From: JAQVWU01 sp964628455
Lineage (GTDB): Bacteria; Bacillota; Clostridia; Oscillospirales; CAG-272
Direction: 5' to 3'
DNA length: 7,936 nt
NCBI GenBank assembly: GCA_964628455.1
Contig: CAZVPD010000162.1
Span: 1-7,936 of the forward strand
Shown here: positions 5,542-7,936 of the stretch, piece by piece
Numbering within the stretch: the stretch's first letter is position 1
Layout: every line of letters begins with the position of its first letter
The notes under the pieces: generated by a model
Database searches by the model: none
Told to the model about the DNA's origin: nothing
What the model saw: the letters and a program-made list of their open reading frames with translations, nothing else
Position numbers and translations under genes: made by a program

Positions 5542-5611
5542 ACGGCGCGAAACACATAAATCGGACAAATTATATAAATAAAACAAATCATACCGTAAGG
5601 AGCTGAAAAAC

Positions 5612-7936
5612 ATGCAGCTGCGCTATACTCAGACAGCGAAAAACGCTTTGAACAAATCCATCGAATCCGCCCGCGAACTCGGGCATACCTATATAGGAAG
5701 CGAGCATATCCTGCTCGGACTGATATCGGAAGGTGAGGGCACCGCCGCAAAAATCATGGCGGCAAAGGGCGTCACCTATGAAGCCGTGCGCAAAACGGTG
5801 GAAGAATCGATGGGCAAAGGGGAACCTTCTTCGGTCACCCCCGGAGACATGACGCCCAGAACCAAACATATTATCGAGAATTCGGCAAGGGAGGCGCAGA
5901 AATACGGACAGAATTACATCGGAACAGAGCATATACTGCTGGCTCTGTTCGCGGAAGCCGACTGCGTAGCCGTACAGATCCTTTCCGGACTCGGTTTACA
6001 GGTCGGAGAAACAGCCGAAGAGACAGCCGCGCTCCTGCGCGAGTCCGGCGACAGGGGCGCTTCTCCGGAGGACAGTGCCGCCGGTGCGCAGCAGGGTCCG
6101 GCGCGGGGCGTCGGAGAAAAGGCGGAGGGCGGCGGTTTCCCGACGCTGAAACAATACGGGCGGGACCTGACGGAACAGGCGAAAGCGGGAAAGATCGATC
6201 CGATCATAGGCCGCGACAATGAAACCGAACGCCTGATCCAGATCCTTTCGCGCCGGACAAAAAACAATCCCTGCCTGATCGGCGAATCCGGAGTCGGTAA
6301 AACCGCGGTTGTCGAGGGGCTGGCTCAGCGCATCGCGGACGGAAACGTTCCCGAAACGCTTTCGGGCAAAAGCATTGTTACACTCGATATACCCGGCATG
6401 ATCGCCGGAACCAAATACCGCGGCGAATTCGAAGAGCGCATGAAGACCATCATGGCCGAGGTCACAAAAAGTTCGCAGGTGATCCTCTTTATCGACGAGA
6501 TCCACACGATCATAGGGGCGGGAGCCGCGGAAGGCGCCGTCGACGCGGCCAATATTCTGAAGCCTGCGCTTGCCCGCAGCGAGATCCAGGTGATCGGAGC
6601 GACGACCATCGACGAATACCGCCGCCATATCGAAAAGGATGCCGCCCTCGAACGCCGTTTCCAGTCGGTCATGGTGGGCGAACCTTCGCCCGAAGAGGCC
6701 GTTCAGATCCTGTTCGGACTGAGGGACCGCTACGAAGCCCATCACAAAGTCAAGATCAGCGACGAGGCGGTCGAAGCGGCCGTAAAGCTGTCGCGCAGGT
6801 ACATCAACGACCGCTATCTTCCCGACAAGGCGATCGACCTGATCGACGAAGCCGCCTCAAGGCTGCGCATCAGAAACTTCACGGCTCCGAATGAACTCAG
6901 GGAACTCGAGGCAAAATTAAAAAACATCGCCGCCGAAAAAGAAGCCGCGGTGACAGCACAGGATTTCGAACGCGCCGCTTCCCTGCGCGACGAGGAAAAA
7001 GCAGCCCGCGAAGCCTATGAAAACGAGAAAGCCGGCTGGGAGAAGGGGCGCGGCGACTCCGCCCTCGTCGTCGGCGAAAACGAGATCGCCGAAATCGTCA
7101 CGTCCTGGACCGGAATTCCCGTGAAGAAGCTCGCCGAAGAGGAAAGCACCCGCCTGCTTAAGCTGGGCGATATACTCCGCGAGCGCATCATAGGTCAGGA
7201 TGAGGCGGTTGACGCGGTTTCAAGGGCGATCCGCCGCGGAAGGGTGGGACTCCGGGATCCGAAGCGCCCGACCGGATCCTTCATTTTCCTGGGTCCGACC
7301 GGTGTCGGCAAGACCGAGCTCTCGAAAGCGCTTGCGGATATCCTGTTCGGAGATGTCAACGCGATGATCCGCGTCGATATGTCGGAATATATGGAAAAAC
7401 ACAGCGTTTCAAAGCTGATCGGCTCCCCGCCCGGTTACGTGGGCTACGATGAGGGCGGTCAGCTGACCGAAAAGATCCGCCGCCATCCGTATTCCGTGGT
7501 CCTTTTCGATGAAATCGAAAAAGCTCATCCCGATGTATTCAACATTCTGCTTCAGATCCTCGAGGACGGCCTTCTGACCGACGCCCAGGGCAGAAAAACG
7601 GATTTTAAAAACACCGTCATCATCATGACTTCCAATGTGGGCGCGTCCGACCTGATCTCCAAATCAACCCTCCTCGGTTTCAGTTCCGAGCAGGACACAA
7701 AGAAAAACGAGCGCGATGCAGCGCGGGATAAAGTCATGGGACACCTCAAAGACACGTTCCGTCCCGAATTTCTCAACCGCATAGACGATATTATCGTCTT
7801 TAATAAGCTGACGGACGAGAATATAGCCAGAATCGCGCATATTATGCTCGGTGAAGTGAAGGCGAGAATCGCATCCGCGGGGATCGAAGTCGAGTTCGGC
7901 GACGATGTTGGAGACGAGGTGCATGACGTGGGAGTA
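5612..7936 (+). CDS. clpC: ATP-dependent unfoldase ClpC, cut off by the window edge
   Basis: ClpC is a double-ring AAA+ unfoldase feeding ClpP; its N-domain reads phospho-arginine. The frame is open for all 775 codons to the right edge, so perhaps 40-50 C-terminal residues are missing. Order: two Clp_N repeats (about 3-66 and 78-140); a glycine/alanine-rich linker (about 143-175), slightly long; D1 with Walker A GESGVGKT (224-231), pore loop GTKYRGEF (266-273) and Walker B VILFIDE (290-296); a short ClpC-type middle domain with a UVR motif, QDFERAASLRDEE (about 450-462); D2 with Walker A GPTGVGKT (561-568), pore loop GYVG (608-611) and Walker B VVLFDE (629-634). LGF (688-690) sits where the ClpP-docking loop is found (VGF in Bacillus). 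AAGGAG (5597-5602) lies nine bases before the ATG. It is last of the visible operon genes, 70 AT-rich bases after mcsB. Confidence 0.97.
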   Translation, partial: MQLRYTQTAKNALNKSIESARELGHTYIGSEHILLGLISEGEGTAAKIMAAKGVTYEAVRKTVEESMGKGEPSSVTPGDMTPRTKHIIENSAREAQKYGQNYIGTEHILLALFAEADCVAVQILSGLGLQVGETAEETAALLRESGDRGASPEDSAAGAQQGPARGVGEKAEGGGFPTLKQYGRDLTEQAKAGKIDPIIGRDNETERLIQILSRRTKNNPCLIGESGVGKTAVVEGLAQRIADGNVPETLSGKSIVTLDIPGMIAGTKYRGEFEERMKTIMAEVTKSSQVILFIDEIHTIIGAGAAEGAVDAANILKPALARSEIQVIGATTIDEYRRHIEKDAALERRFQSVMVGEPSPEEAVQILFGLRDRYEAHHKVKISDEAVEAAVKLSRRYINDRYLPDKAIDLIDEAASRLRIRNFTAPNELRELEAKLKNIAAEKEAAVTAQDFERAASLRDEEKAAREAYENEKAGWEKGRGDSALVVGENEIAEIVTSWTGIPVKKLAEEESTRLLKLGDILRERIIGQDEAVDAVSRAIRRGRVGLRDPKRPTGSFIFLGPTGVGKTELSKALADILFGDVNAMIRVDMSEYMEKHSVSKLIGSPPGYVGYDEGGQLTEKIRRHPYSVVLFDEIEKAHPDVFNILLQILEDGLLTDAQGRKTDFKNTVIIMTSNVGASDLISKSTLLGFSSEQDTKKNERDAARDKVMGHLKDTFRPEFLNRIDDIIVFNKLTDENIARIAHIMLGEVKARIASAGIEVEFGDDVGDEVHDVGV

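Noticed and set aside
5542..5611. Possible internal promoter in the AT-rich mcsB-clpC gap (TATATAAAT)
   Set aside because: There is a -10-like stretch but I see no convincing -35 at the right distance, and no CtsR box, so the gap is better read as an AT-rich leader within the operon.
5996..6745. 249-codon minus-strand open frame inside clpC
   Set aside because: It is antisense to the conserved D1 domain of ClpC, with no independent evidence of coding.

Overview
The window looks like a moderately GC-rich member of the Bacillota (class Clostridia or close relatives). The main reason is a ctsR-mcsA-mcsB-clpC operon controlled by canonical CtsR operators, an arrangement characteristic of that phylum. 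Purine-rich GGAGG-type ribosome binding sites and sigma-A promoters with 17-bp spacers fit the same picture. I see no mobile element, CRISPR array, tRNA or rRNA.

Layout. (1) Bases 1-632: a minus-strand gene starting like an SGNH/GDSL hydrolase stops early at base 15, next to a run of seven T on its coding strand. It diverges from the next gene, with two sigma-A-like promoters back to back between them. (2) 633-1415, plus: a TIM-barrel sugar phosphate isomerase/epimerase-like protein, ending in a strong hairpin terminator. (3) 1463-3198, minus: a PHP-domain phosphoesterase of the CpsB/YwqE type, preceded by an ATP-grasp ligase of unknown substrate. Both are probably transcribed from one well-formed promoter at 3243-3271. 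(4) 3199-3552: a divergent intergenic region with that promoter, a small repeat cluster, the ctsR promoter and two CtsR boxes, and a leader holding a possible 18-codon Arg-rich ORF that overlaps the ctsR start. (5) 3553-7936, plus: ctsR, mcsA, mcsB and the first 775 codons of clpC, which runs off the right edge.

How the genes work together. The right half encodes the phospho-arginine protein quality-control system. CtsR represses the operon. McsB, with its adaptor McsA, phosphorylates arginines on damaged proteins. ClpC is the double-ring AAA+ unfoldase that recognises phospho-arginine and feeds ClpP. The key motifs of McsA, McsB and ClpC are intact. CtsR is unusually short at its N-terminus, in the region that should hold the end of helix 1 and the first strand of the winged helix. 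The left-half genes are accessory or metabolic, and their sequences show no functional link to the stress operon.

I see no clearly new multi-gene system. The items most worth a second look are the shortened CtsR, the Arg-rich leader ORF, the operator layout, the possible frameshift in the SGNH gene, and the ATP-grasp/PHP gene pair.
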